Below, in pieces: positions 9,067 to 24,896 of a DNA stretch of 64,000 nt; position 1 is the stretch's first letter; each line of letters starts with the position of its first letter. Origin of the DNA: Selaginella moellendorffii (Eukaryota; Streptophyta; Lycopodiopsida; Selaginellales; Selaginellaceae). The translations under genes were made by a program, and so were the position numbers. A model generated the notes under the pieces. That model was not told the DNA's origin. It searched no databases and saw only the letters and a list, made by a program, of their open reading frames with translations. The stretch lies in assembly GCF_000143415.4 (NCBI RefSeq), contig NW_003314320.1:614099-678098 (forward strand), read 5' to 3'.

Positions 9067-11886
9067 TCACTTGACGGCCAACATTCCATTGACGTGCTCG
9101 GAAGGTCCACCATTTCCAAGTTTCTTGGCACTCCGCTTTTCTATCTCAGCTTCGTAGTGCACAAGAGCTGCATCGAGCGTCTGAAAAGCATAGGTAAGAA
9201 ACAAAATTGGGAGTCTAGTGAGATTTAATGGCCCGGTACCTGAAACATCGGCTGCAGTATGAGCGAGACTTGGTGGCGATGCTCCGATTGCACCGAGCTT
9301 TTCAAAGCCTGTCAAAAAAATTTCGTTTTTACACAAAGAGGAACTCGACGAGATTTACCTGTATTTCGTTGTAGACTTTAGCCATGCAATCCTTGAGACG
9401 ATTTGCCTAAACGAGCACAGCTGAGACTTGCAAACCCATTTTGCGAACTTGTTTATACCTTTTGTAGAAGAGCGTTTGAAGTGATTGGACAGGTCGCCCA
9501 AAACTGTCGAAGAACTTCGTTGATGAATGACGAGTGCTACATATCCAGAACTTAAGTAGGCCAGCAAAACTACAAAGCTTACCTGAAGTAAAGCTTCCCT
9601 CACGGAGCGTGGTAGACTGTCAAGGACATTCTTCTCGGCAGTTCTTCCGAGAGAATGATGCGTACTAGAGACTTGTTGCGTGAGTTCGGTTAAAACCTGT
9701 TGGAAAGAGAGGAGTGAATGGAGGTGAGCGAAATGCCAAACCTTGAAAGCGAGAGATCCAGGAATTATAGGAGCTGTCTCGTCCTGGTGTTCGAACTCTT
9801 CTATCTGCTGCCTCAAACGCTGCAAGATCTCGTTGGGATGTAGCGTTGAAGAACTACTCGCTCCAATGTTGGTATTGGCTTGTACATCGAAATACTTGCG
9901 AGGATCCTGTGTTCACCAAAAGGAAGAAAAATCACTCAGGGAAATCTTCCTGGCTATTGATTGCATGCCTGTATGGAAAGAGGAACGGACGGAAGTCCTC
10001 GAGGGCCTTGTAAATCTTCAAGCTCGGTCATAGCTCTAGCTCTACGATCGTTTTCCTCCACCCTCGTATCTGCCACAAAAATCTCAGCTTCAACCTTCTA
10101 CGAGCTCGAACCAAACGCAACCTTGTTGCTGGACTTTTGCCAAAGCCTGAGCAATGCTCATTGCATCGTTCCTGTTTTCCTCTAGAAACAACAGTCACAC
10201 GGTCATCATCATAATGAAACGAGCTGTGATCATCATACCGAGGAGTCGACCTTCTAGCACAACTTCCCCGTGCCTGTTAATATCGCGCATTAGTTTGTTC
10301 CTCATGTTGCCATCGATGGGATCCTTAGCTCTGTCTCTGTAAATTCCATGTCCCTACCCAATCATCGTTAGAGAAGTTCAGCATGAGCATCATATCGTGG
10401 GCCTACCGGCAGAGAAGAATCTGCATTGTCTGCAGCGATGTCTAAAGTTGGATCCACTCGTTTTATCTGTTTCGCTGTCAGTAAATAATCGTTTCAGAAT
10501 GACGGCTTACTTTCCGGCGATACTCTTTGGCAATAATGTCATCGTCGTTCACAAATACTGCTAGCTCCTCGTCATCTTGTGCTTCAGCCGTTGCTGCGGC
10601 GGCATTCTTAGTCCGATGGAGATAATCGTTCCTACAGTACTTTGTCCAGAAGGCTATTTCGGTCATCTACAATTGGTACCACAAAAAAATCTGTCAGCGT
10701 TCTATTGCATAGCATCCGTACCTTTGATGGTACAAAGTTCAGAAAAGCTCGATGTACAGCCGGCTTTTCCGCAAATATCTGAGTCAGAAAATAAGAACTT
10801 CATCACGAGAGGATAATAAAGGAGTTATCAAACCTGATGAATGATCTCTGGCGTGATGTTAAACGTCACCGTGTTCGTCTGAAGGAAAGAATGTGATGCT
10901 TTGGAAACACATTAAACTTCAGAAAGAGCCCATACCCGGCCATCGGCCATCGGACGGATATCAGCAAGCATTGTGCTTGCCATCCCAGTCCTCATTTTGT
11001 GATTATCTCCCGTCTTCTGCACTCCACAGATAGAAGCTGAATTATTGATTAATCTACGAGAAAAACTCTGAAGTACCTTTCTGGAAGCCCAGAAATCATG
11101 CTCGGAAAGAATCTGGTTCATGACGAGGTTTTGATGAAGCCTTTGCAGCTCACTGGCACACGCGTAAAGCAGCTTTAAAGCAAAAGCAGCGAAGGAAGAG
11201 AGCCTGCCTGTCTCCTTGCAAAAGTTTTATTCGCCGCTCCATTTCAGTCTGATTGAGGCTTTCGTTTTGTCCCGGAGGACGTGCCGATGTAGAAGCCTGG
11301 TTAGCTGCCAGCTCGTTGTTAGCAATCGGAGTTGCAGCATTTGCAAGAAACGGTGCTAGAAAAAAAGAAAAGGAGGAGAAAACCATCAGCTTTGTGAAGG
11401 AAGAAGAAACGCACGAGTACCAAGGAAATTGCGAGAAGCATCCCTGTCAACGAAGTTCTCAAACTCAAAAAAGTATTGGACCTGCGTGTAAAGAAGAAAA
11501 AACTCCGCGATTGATACGAGCAAAAGCAAACTTACAGACACTCACCGCTGTGGAGTCCGTTAGCAAGTTTAGTATAGCCTTCTTGGATGTAGCTTCTTTG
11601 CTAGCTCGTTGGCCTGAAAGACAAAGCGAAGAACAAAGCTAGGAAAAAAAATCTCAAGTTTTCGTTACCTCTGAGGGACCTGCAATCGACATTCAACGCC
11701 TTCGCAGCATTTGGAATGTTGGGAGTCCATTTGAAGCCACTGGGAGTCTGTAGTGCCCATCCACGTGAGAATCCATCGCCAAAATCTCAATGCACGCAAG
11801 CAAACCATCGTGAGGATGCCAGGAATTCCATCGGATTTGGGATTGGGGAGCGATTTGGCTCTCCACGACGCGCTCGCCCCCGCCAT
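9067..11886 (-). CDS. TFB1: TFIIH core subunit p62/TFB1 (BSD-domain protein)
   Basis: Multi-exon gene on the minus strand. Exon 1 is 11806-11886 (27 residues ending GIPGILTM). A 60-odd-bp intron must be removed to join it to TPSGFKWTPNIPNAAKALNVDCRSLRG, which restores the N-terminal PH-like domain of plant TFB1. Later exons give YFFEFENFVDRDASRNFL, RRIKLLQ, LHQNLVMNQILSEHDFWASRK, and a BSD domain (ITPEIIHQIFAEKPAVHRAFLNFVPSKM, then EIAFWTKYCRNDYL). C-terminal helices follow (ILQRLRQQIEEFEHQDE, TELTQQVSSTHHSLGRTAEKNVLDSLPRSVREALLQ). The last exon ends GMLAVK at 9067. It is a structural subunit of the TFIIH core for Pol II initiation and nucleotide-excision repair. Its start carries AAACCCTAGCCCTAG at 11897-11911. 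Most internal exon ends were judged by eye. Confidence 0.88.
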
Positions 11887-12108
11887 GAAAGAGCCTAAAC
11901 CCTAGCCCTAGAAAACAGAGGACCCAATATTTTAAGGGCAGAGGAGCTCCAAGGCTGCCCAGGATCTTCCATGATTTTGGAGAATGCGCTATGCGAGAGA
12001 TTGAATTCTTGTGTAGGCTGTGGCGATTCACGCGCGTTGGCGATCAATTCAGCTTAAATGAGATGAATAAAAGTGCTGCGCGGCAATGTAGGGTTGTGTC
12101 ACGCCCGG

Positions 12109-12180
12109 GCTTCCATAGCACAGTGGTAGTGCGCTCGCTTAGTAAGCGAAAGGTCACGAGTTCAAATCTCGTTGGAAGCT
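12109..12180 (+). tRNA. tRNA-Thr (anticodon AGU)
   Basis: A 72-nt cloverleaf. Acceptor GCTTCCA pairs with TGGAAGC; D stem GCAC/GTGC with loop AGTGGTA; anticodon stem CTCGC/GCGAA with loop TTAGTAA (anticodon AGT); T stem ACGAG/CTCGT with loop TTCAAAT; discriminator T. The sequence matches the plant tRNA-Thr(AGU) pattern. The first anticodon-stem pair is C27-A43, a mismatch. No intron and no encoded CCA. It sits between the divergent TFB1 and FAN-like genes. Confidence 0.92.
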
Positions 12181-12301
12181 CCTTGTCTTGCTCTCTCTCT
12201 TTTGTCAATTTGACGAAACAGAGCACCGAGATTAGGGCTTATGTTCTCTCTCTAGAATATTTTAGGGCGGTTGCGCACTTCTCCTGCTCCATCATGCGAC
12301 G

Positions 12302-16573
<4,272 letters not shown>

Positions 16574-18593
16574 CTTTTTACTGCCCTCATTCTCTCTTTC
16601 TTTTCTCTTGTTCTTTTTTCATTTCTTCTCGAGTCTCTTCCGTGTCTGTCTTGTCGATTCTATGCTGTACATAGTAGACGTGTTCTAGATTCAGCAACTA
16701 GGAGGTAGGGGGCTTCTTCATGCTATTTTGCGGTCCTCGGCATCCTAGAAACTCATGACCTAGTAGCTAGGCAGCTGTTCAAACACCACCAGCATCTTGA
16801 CTGACGGTACCGCCGGATGACTTTTGGTTTTCCGCGCGTCCTTCTTCTTCCAAGTCTCTGCCTTTTTCTTCCTTTCCACTTTTCATGGTACCAGCATCTC
16901 TCAGGCTCTCTGCACGGCCGTTTTACTGGTTCCAGTTTGTTCGTATGCATGCTTAAGGATGTCGCTGTAAGCTTTCCCAGAGCTTGTGTGTTTGTTTGAG
17001 CTCGGCTATCCTGGTCAGTCTTGTACTAGGGACGTGTAATGTGTTGCTTAAAGTGCTGGCCCTGGAAATTGAGTGCGTCAATGTGCAGTGCTGCTGCAAA
17101 GCGCAGCAGCGCTCCTTTACTTTGGACGTAACTGTTTAGCTGCTTTGGCTGGCTGCCTGACTCCCCTGACTCAAAACCATTGATGTCGATATAACAATCA
17201 TTTTGGCTGCTTGCTTCCAGCTTGTTTCTGATGTCCACACCTGAGCTGGTTTTGTTCTTGGCCTTGCTATCTCTTTTCCTTCTTTTTCGCTCTTTTTTTT
17301 GTGGATATTTACTGGCTTTGGATTTGTGCATCTTCTCGCTTGGCTCTGTAGATGCCTGTTGCCTGGGCTGCCTGGCTGCGTGCTGCTGCGAGTAAAAGCC
17401 GTTTAAACACACCGTTCAAGGTATGGACAAAGTGAAAGGTTCGGACAGGAAGAAGGCCCGTTTTCAGCTTGGATGGAATTGAAGGGGGTTGACAAGTGGT
17501 GGTGGTGGCAAGCTCAAGCACAGGCAGAGCCAGCTGAAACTTTTTCTCGACAGCGAAATGGCTGCAGTGCAGTGAGGAGCCCAGACAGACGTCAGACGAA
17601 CAAGATGGCCACTTAACGTGTTTTTGAAGCGAGGGAATGAATAGAAGTTCAGGATCATTGAAGTGGGGATTAAATTGGGCCAAGCTCAAGGGAGGACTCC
17701 ATCCCATCTGTGGCGTTTAAATCTTGCCAGGATTCCAGCAGTGGATTTGAAGAAATTTGCACATGGCTCAACATTTAATTCCACTAGCACAGTAAGAATA
17801 TCATCCAAAAACAAGATCATGTCCATCAAGAAGAGAAAGAACACACAATGCAAATAAGCACGGAGAAAGAGTCAGCTACCTGTCTATCATTGTCAAGACA
17901 AACACAGCTTTGCTACTAACTGATGATGGGTTGATTCTCTTTTCGTTTTGAGCCTTTGCTGTTACCAGAAGTGATGATGCATTGATTCTAGAAGATTTAC
18001 ATCATGAAGAGGAGAATCTACTTTTTTCTCTCATTGTTGCCAAATGGCATATTTGGTTTCAAACAATGAACATGGTTATGCTCTAGCAACAGAAAAAAAC
18101 AAATCACTTTAGACAACACCATGATTCTGGTTCACTATTTTCATGTGCCAGCCAGTTTCAACACATGAACAGTTGCTCCCATTGACTTGGTTCCCACTTA
18201 TTTCTCCTGCTGCATGAACAGGAGCTCCCATTGACTTAGTTCCCACTTATTTCTCTTATTGCTGCATTGACAAAAAATCATAGACAAACAGCTTGTTTAT
18301 GAGATCTTGTGACAAGGGAACAACACCCCCTAATTGTTCTTTGACCCAGCTTCTTCAACTCCTGTCATTATGAACCATATATTAACCCAAGAAGCCAAAG
18401 AGAAGAGATGGCCAGTTAGCAAAAATCTGGAGTCCATGATTTGGATCCACTTCAATCATAGGCATATACACCTCCAGAAAGATTAAAAGAGATAATTCAT
18501 TTTCACTCAATAATAACATTTTTATAATAACTTTAATAATTATATTTCGATAATGATAATAGTCTCTTACAACGGGAAAAAGAAAAGAAAAAC
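16574..18593. other. 2-kb region without a supported gene
   Basis: It follows the WD40 gene and precedes the 3' end of the C2H2 gene. The first few hundred bases are pyrimidine-rich and may be 3' UTR. Several frames of 60-130 codons exist but resemble no family and show no intron-linked continuity. The part after about 17700 is more AT-rich and holds a short tandem duplication at 18164-18264. Confidence 0.5.
18164..18264. repeat. Two-copy imperfect tandem repeat (~49 bp)
   Basis: CATGAACAG...GCTCCCATTGACTTGGTTCCC...TTTCTC...GCTG at 18164-18211 is repeated with few changes at 18213-18264 (GCTCCCATTGACTTAGTTCCC). Non-coding context. Confidence 0.75.
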
Positions 18594-20105
18594 TTAACCA
18601 CACTTGTAAATTACAACAAAGCAAGGAAGCACAGCCCTGGGATTAAACACCACCAAGCTCCCACCGTCGGATCCAATCCCGCCCACCACCGAATCGTAGC
18701 CGTTGGGGCAGCCCGAGATCTCCCCTATGCCGTTCGTCGAGCAAGACGTCCGGTAGCTCCTCCCGGCGATCACCCGGCACACGACCATCGCCCTCTTGCC
18801 CGCATTGCCACCGAAGCTCTCCTCCACATGAGCGCTACTGCTCGTGGCGGTCGTGCAAATCCCCTTGGTGTTCTTGGAGACGAAGCCCGAGCGGATGATC
18901 CGGCAGATGGAACAGTGCGCGAGGCTGCAGACGCTGCTGGATCCGTGCGCTCCCAGCGGGCACGCGACGCTGGATCCGTAGAAGCGCAAGAGCTCGTTGC
19001 CGTCGGCGATGCAGCGCGCGTTCTTGCGGGCCATGCAATTGGCGCGGAGCTTCACGCTGTCGCGGTAGTCCTCGAATCGCGCGAGCGTGCGCTGGGAGTT
19101 GTGGACCTTGAGCACGCGCTCGATGCGGCCGATGGAGCTGTTGCTCGAGATCCAGCTGCTGCGGAAGATGATCTCGATGATGTTGCGCGAGGAATCGCCG
19201 CGCCCCAGCTCCGACACTGAAGAACACAACACAAAGAATTAGAATGATCATGGAAACGGTCGATCAAAGAGAGAATATTTTGCGACGATCAAGAACACAT
19301 CGATCGCGGGAGAAGTAAAGATATCGCGAGAATATCGAGTCGATCAAAGAGAGGAAGAGATCGAAATGGAAAAGAGAAGAGGAAGAGAGCCAGGATTATA
19401 GATACCTGCGTGCTGGATGGTGTGATGGTGCTCGAGAGCATCGATCTTGGTGAAGCAATCCCCGCATTTCTGGCAGCTGATATGCGGGAGATTGCAATTC
19501 CTAGCGATCATGCTCGCCGCGGAGGCCACGGACAACGAATCCTTGCACGACGCCACCATGGAATCCATGGTGTCGAGCACATTGCAGCCATTGCAAGAGC
19601 CCCCAAATCTCTTGCGCGACACCACGAGCACCTGGCGATGGTTGCCGGAGCTCGAGCTCGATGACGAGGACGTGGAGGATGGTAGCAGCAAAGGGGCATC
19701 GCCGCAAGGGGACGCGCTGTTGCAGTGGTGATTATCGTGATCTTCCAAGAACAGGGCATCTTGCGAGACCTCGTTGAGAAAATCCGCCGAGTCTTTGATC
19801 GATTGTGGACTCCCCGACGACGACGCCCTGTGGATCACCCTCGTGTTGCCGTGCACGATGTCCTTGAGATTGGAGCAGTTGCACGACGATCGACTGATCA
19901 GGGACGAGGAATGCTGAGGCTGCGCGGAAGATTTGGTACCGGGGTTCTTGCCCTTGGCGTGGAATGGAACTGGATTGACCACCGGCGACGCCAGCGCTGG
20001 CTGGATCCTGGAAGAATGCCGCTGGTGCTTGGGATCGTAGACCACATCCTTGGTGTCGGATTTGCACGAGAGCGTTCTTGTCCAAGAAAGCCATGGCCCC
20101 GGCAT
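18594..20105 (-). CDS. Plant-specific C2H2 zinc-finger protein with PARP-like C-terminus
   Basis: Two exons, 19406-20105 and 18594-19216 on the minus strand, 1323 nt, 440 residues, with a 189-bp intron after TIQHA. The N-terminus (MPGPWLSWTRTLSCKSDTKDVVYDPK) is the conserved start of the plant family that includes At5g54630, At4g27240 and relatives. A Ser/His-rich low-complexity middle follows, then one C2H2 finger (CQKCGDCFTKIDALEHHHTIQH) ending exon 1. Exon 2 holds VSELGRGDSSRNIIEIIFRSSW, IERVLKVHNSQRTLARFEDYRD, RCIADGNELLRFYGS, GICTTATSSSAH, RAMVVCRVIAGRS and VFNPRAVLPCFVVIYKCG, the region with a poly(ADP-ribose)-polymerase-like fold in this family. Catalytic activity is not shown. Presumably a nuclear regulator. 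The leader region carries a long GA repeat. Confidence 0.9.
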
Positions 20106-20167
20106 CGCCGCTGCCGCTGCCGCCCTGGCGATCGATCAAACCCCGAAATATTTCGAAATTTCGCCCT

Positions 20168-20207
<40 letters not shown>

Positions 20208-21322
20208 TCGAAAGTAGATCGAGCGCGCGATGATCCGAATGGGACAATGCTGGCTGCTACGCGCTCCACTGGAGGGATTGTTTGCGCTCCATTGAATTCC
20301 ACATGCCTGCTGCCCTGGCCAGTGATCGTAGCTAGCAACGAAACAAAACGCGAAGGAGCGCGCTTGCAAGGGCGCGATTTATGAGAAGAAAGAGATAGTA
20401 GTAGTTCGCTCGCGCAAGACGACGACGACAATGCGATACACAAGAGAGAGAGAGATTTTAAACTTGGCTCACGCCCTAAACTAAACCACGAGGAGATCAC
20501 GGGCTCGATTCCACGGGTCTAAACTATTCCCAGGAAATTGCGCGGTCAAACCGTGCGCACAGCCGGAGCAATGGGCAAACAAAACAAAACCATGCGCGCA
20601 TTGGGGCGAACCACGCGCTTTCGCGATTGGATTCCAATATAAGCTTCTCGCGATTAGCATCGTTTGTAAGCTTCTCTAATCGTGGTTTGTGTGTGTGATA
20701 TGTTACCACCATCGTCTTCAAGTTGTCCACGTTTAGCTTTGCGCGAGCGAGCGAAACCTCTGCTAGAAAGAATGGAGGCTTCTCCTTCCTGTTTTGCCTG
20801 TCCTTCCTGTTTAGCCATGTTTGCTGGCTGGACGATTGATGGACCCTTGTTTCTTCCTTCCTCGAAAAGGATGAGCTTTTCCTTCCGTTCGAAAGATGGA
20901 TCTGCCGTCGTGATAGTACTTCGCTGGCAAAATCTCTTAACTGATTGATGTGTTTTGCGCAGGGGAGAGCGAACCTTGTCTGGAGCTGAACTGAGGAGTG
21001 ATGTAATCATCCCATACGTGGGAGTTTCTCGAGGGAAGTGGCAATTCTCTGCAGTAGCGGTAGTAAAAGCTGTGAGAAACCCGGAGGACTACTTATCCAA
21101 AAGAAAAATCGCACCTTTCTTTTTTCTCAAGTTCTTCAATGCATCCTGCAGTACAAGGTTAAAATGTGAGAACACTTGGCTACTCGAATAGAAATCTTAC
21201 ATCTTGGTCTCTTGTTCTTGAATTACGAGTTTCTGCAGTAGAAGTGGTGAGCACTTGACTATGCACTTAACAAACTCTTTGCAAGCTGCTAGAGATGAAG
21301 TAAAAGCTTACCATTTTTCTTT
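20106..21322. other. Upstream region of the C2H2 gene, with GA microsatellite
   Basis: About 1.2 kb between the C2H2 start codon and the stop of the DUF218 gene. The GA dinucleotide run at about 20170-20205 lies within 100 bp of the C2H2 ATG and is probably in its 5' leader or core promoter; a second short GA run is at about 20441-20454. The rest shows no supported coding sequence. Confidence 0.5.
20170..20205. repeat. GA microsatellite near the C2H2 start
   Basis: Uninterrupted GA dinucleotides (CT on the transcribed strand) 65-100 bp upstream of the start codon of the C2H2 gene. GAGA/CT runs in plant leaders can bind BBR/BPC proteins; that role here is inference. Confidence 0.7.
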
Positions 21323-22446
21323 CTAGTTCCATGGTAGCCTCCGGGATATCACGCTGCTGCCGCAGTACGTGAACAAGTCGGCAATCTCGGGACAACCTGC
21401 TGGATACGGGATGAGCCTCGCAAAAGGATCGCGCTTGATCCGCTTCTTACGAAGTTGTCCAATGCATCCATACGGGTCTTTCCTAAACTGTTCTTGTACA
21501 AAAAGCTCTCCTCTCGCAGCCGCGGCCGCTGTAGAAATCGCTGGAAGCGTTCCGAGGTATGCAAATCTCTCACGAGGGAACTTCAAAGCTGCACGATGCA
21601 GGGCCACGAATCTGTGCTGCTTGAAATGGTAGCTCACAACCTGGAACACAAGAGATATAAAAACAATCACGTCCAAAAAGGAGCTCTTACTTACAGTTAT
21701 ATTTTGTGGATACTGTCCAGTGAGTTCTCTAAACCGGCAAATGCTGAAGAGCAAATTCTCGAAACTATCCCTTGCGTATTCTTCTGTGACTGCTCGATCA
21801 CGAACGCTGGAAGAATGTCCTGCGAAAAGAAAAGAAAAATCTAAGAACAATGGACCATAGCTAATCAACCAGCGAGAAAAAGATGGAACATACCGAACCA
21901 GTCATTCGCGTCCGCCACACTCCAGTAGCTCTGAGCTTCACTCCTAGGCCCAGCTTCTTTCCTCGTCTCTCCTCCGCTGAAAAGAAGTAACGATTGATTG
22001 TCTCTAGACGCCGCCTCCACACCTCGATGGATGTGCTCTAGAAACGTAGCAGCCTGTCCAGAGTTTCTCTGATAAGGCTCCAAGAACCAAGAGCTCTCCT
22101 CGTTTGCCTTGGCACAAATCCTACTCGTGTAGACAGCATGCCCAGCGACCATCACTAGGCTCGTCAATCCAGCAAATGGATGGTTTTCCATCGCTGGATC
22201 GCGAGAATAAGGCAGCAGGATGCCTCCATTCTCCCCTAGATACACCATCAGCAGCAAGATCGAGCCCAGCAGCAGGAAAATCCCCAGCAATCTCGACGGA
22301 TCCGGCTTGAAATACCTGTGGATCTTGCGGCTCAAGTAGCGCAGCATCGCGCCCCGGCCGGTGAGAGATCTTCTCCTCCGCCCGCCCTCTAGATCCGACT
22401 CACCTTCGTCGGAGTCGCAGTCATCCGCGTAAGAGAGCAAGCGCAT
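21323..22446 (-). CDS. DUF218-domain single-pass membrane protein
   Basis: Three exons on the minus strand: 21894-22446, 21695-21819, 21323-21640; 996 nt, 331 residues, phases consistent. Residues 1-50 are charged and face the cytosol (acidic run, then RRRRSLTGRG); residues about 53-71 are a membrane anchor (LLGIFLLLGSILLLMVYLG). The DUF218 domain begins near residue 95 (LVMVAGHAVYTS) and includes [64 protein letters not shown], and YGCIGQLRKKRIKRDPFARLIPYPAGCPEIADLF near the C-terminus. Homologs exist in fungi and plants as uncharacterised C57A10.07-like proteins, probably Golgi or ER. Biochemical role unknown. Head-to-head with TRAPPC2L, only 78 bp apart. Confidence 0.88.
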
Positions 22447-22524
22447 TCCTCGGTCGCGCTCTCTTTCTCCGCATCAAATTCTCCACGCCTAGGGTTTTAG
22501 GGAAGAACCCTAGTTCTTCTTGCG
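22447..22524. promoter_or_regulatory. 78-bp bidirectional spacer with telo-boxes
   Basis: Between the divergent start codons of the DUF218 gene and TRAPPC2L. It holds CCTAGGGTTTTAGGG at about 22488-22502 and the opposite-strand AACCCTAG at 22506-22513, plus a pyrimidine tract (CTCTCTTTCTCC). Both transcripts must start within this stretch or inside the other coding region; shared control is inferred. Confidence 0.55.
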
Positions 22525-23159
22525 ATGATCCTGTGCGTGGCGATTGTGGGGCAGCAGGTATGCGTGATCCTTGAAAATGTGAGTGGAATTCACCTTCTGG
22601 ATCGATAGAACAATCCGCTCTACCTCCAAAGCTTCGCGGGAGGAGACGATGTGCTCAAATTCCACTACATTGTCCACTGCTCGCTGGACGTCTTCGATGA
22701 AAAAGGTCTGGTTCTTCATTTCTTCTTTCCTTTCTAGATCTTTCTTCAAGAACTTTCTCTCCAGCGAGTATTTTGCGAAGAACTGGCACGAATCTCAATG
22801 ACAATTTCTTGGGACTCTTGTATCCAGCCGAGGACTACAAAGTGTGAGTTCTTCCCCCTTTTTGTCAATTCCTTTTTTCACTCGACCTTGGATCACTCGC
22901 AGCTATGGCTACATGACGAACACAAGAGTCAAATTCGTGCTTGTTACCTCGGATTTGGAGCTCAAAGATCTCGACATCAAGACTGTAAGCTTCGATTTTG
23001 CTTCCAGATTTTTACAGTTTTTTCCAGTTTTTCCAGCGATTTCACGCTGCGTACATTGACGTAACTTCAAATCCATTCCACGTTCCAGGCAAGAGAATTG
23101 CGTCGCCAATGTTTCGCGATCGAGTGAAAACTATTGTGAGCTCGTTTGGACAATTGTAA
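22525..23159 (+). CDS. TRAPPC2L: TRAPP complex subunit 2-like (TRAPPC2L)
   Basis: Five exons: 22525-22557, 22609-22705, 22765-22843, 22903-22984, 23037-23159; 414 nt, 137 residues. Spliced protein reads MILCVAIVGQQ, NNPLYLQSF, HYIVHCSLDVFDEK, NLNDNFLGLLYPAEDYKVYGYMTN, VKFVLVTSDLELKD, FHAAYIDVTSNPFHVPGKRI, VKTIVSSFGQL, collinear with sedlin-like TRAPPC2L throughout and of the usual ~139-residue length. It is a longin-fold subunit of TRAPP, the Rab-GEF tethering complex for ER-Golgi and trans-Golgi traffic. The acceptor of exon 3 was chosen to keep the NLNDNF frame; the short stretch before it is less conserved. Confidence 0.92.
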
Positions 23160-23271
23160 TTCCAAGATGACCTAGAATGGACGGCTGAGATTTGAAGTTC
23201 TAAAAAAAGTAAGCAAGTTAAGACAATTAGGGTTCTAGGAGGGCGGCTAGGGTTTTGAGAGGAGGAGCGCG

Positions 23272-24258
23272 ATGGTGGCGCTTACGCTCCAGAAGCGGCT
23301 GGCGGCCTCGGTTCTCAAGTGCGGGCAGAAGAAGGTGTGGCTCGATCCCAATGAAGTCAACGAGATCTCCATGGCGAATTCCAGTAAGTTTGCGGTACCC
23401 CATTTCTAGATCTCGTCTCCTCACGCTGGAAATTTCTGTGTCTCGCAGGGCAGAATATCCGGAAGCTCGTCAAGGATGGGCTCATAATCAAGAAGCCCCA
23501 GAAGATTCACTCTCGCGCTCGCGCTCGCCGCGAGCTGGAGGCCAAGAGGAAGGGTCGCCACTCCGGCAAAGGTGGGTTCTTTTAGCTCGTACTGGATTTG
23601 TTCGATCTAATCTAATTTTCCTTCATCGAATTTGTTCTTTGTTTTTTTATGTTTGAGTTCTTGTTTGATTGATTCTTGGTTGTTTCTTTTGACTTCTTGG
23701 ATGTTTTGATTGGTTATCACTCTGATCGATTGCTGGCCTTGGTTTTTCTCGGGTTCTTAGTTGATCTGGATTTTGTATTCTTGTCTTCGTTGATTTATTC
23801 TTAGTTTTGTCACTCTGATCGATTGCTGGGTTCTTAGTTGATCTGGTTTTTCTTTTTCCACTTCTTTGATCCTCTTGATTATTTCTCGTTTTATCCAACT
23901 TTTCTCTGGATTTTCTCTTGACTGACGCTGGTTTTCAGGTAAGAGACACGGTACTCGCGAAGCCCGGCTTCCATCCAAGATCGTCTGGCTCCGGAGGATG
24001 CGTGTTCTTCGCCGTCTCCTTCGCAAGTACCGCGACGCTAAGAAGATAGACAAGCATATGTACCACAGCATGTACATGAAGGTCAAGGGTAACGTTTTCA
24101 AGAATAAGCGCGTCCTCATGGAGAACATTCACAAGTTCAAGGCCGAGAAAGCTCGCGAGAAGACTCTCACTGATCAATTCGAGGCCAGGCGCGCCAAGAA
24201 CAAGGCGACGCGGGAGAGGAAGATCGCTCGCCGGGAAGAACGATTGGCACAGAAGTAG
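23272..24258 (+). CDS. RPL19: 60S ribosomal protein eL19 (L19e)
   Basis: Three exons: 23272-23383, 23449-23571, 23939-24258; 555 nt, 184 residues. Starts [18 protein letters not shown], then [111 protein letters not shown], and a basic helix ending REERLAQK. Component of the large ribosomal subunit, rRNA-binding near the tunnel-exit side and inter-subunit bridges. The C-terminal helix is shorter than the roughly 196-214 residues usual in animals and angiosperms. Telo-box-like repeats (TTAGGGTTCTAGG, CTAGGGTTTTG at 23227-23257) stand right before the ATG, as typical for plant ribosomal-protein genes. Intron 2 (367 bp) is long for this locus. Confidence 0.96.
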
Positions 24259-24896
24259 AGTTCCTTCATCACTATCAACATGTAAGTTTTTTCTTTGATC
24301 TTTCTTTGCAATTTTGCTCACTCTTTTGAGCTCTCTAGGAACACTGAGCTTGTGATGTTTTGTTCTCGAATGGAGTCGTATTATGACTATAGTTTGTACC
24401 TTCTCGAAGAATACAAACAATTCGATAAACTATGATGTTCCAAGGCTGGATTGGAAGATATTCGCTTTTAGAAGAGAGGATATTCGCATAAGTTCCACCG
24501 TCGATGACCCTTTAGATTCCGCTCACATCTGGGCCGCTGGCTCTGGGCGTAGCCGACGGTGGGCGATTGAACCACGTTTTTAGGACGTATTAAGCAGTGC
24601 TCGCTCGTGAGTCCGTGTTGTTGGGAAGCGCAAGGGTCGTTGCCGAGCCGACGCCGACGCGCGTCCAAGCATGGATCTGAGCGATGGATCTGCGCTAGCC
24701 GGCGGCAGATGATCGCCAGGAATTCCGTGGCGCCGCGGCGTGGATCGCCGCCTGTGAATTGCGCCAGGGGAATTCTAGGGTTCTTGGAGCGGGATCGCTC
24801 TCCCGGAGGTAAGTCGGGCGAGGAATCCGGATTCCTTGCTCAATGTGGATTGCGTTGTGGTGCAGATTTCGGTGCTGGAAATTCCGTGCGTGATTG

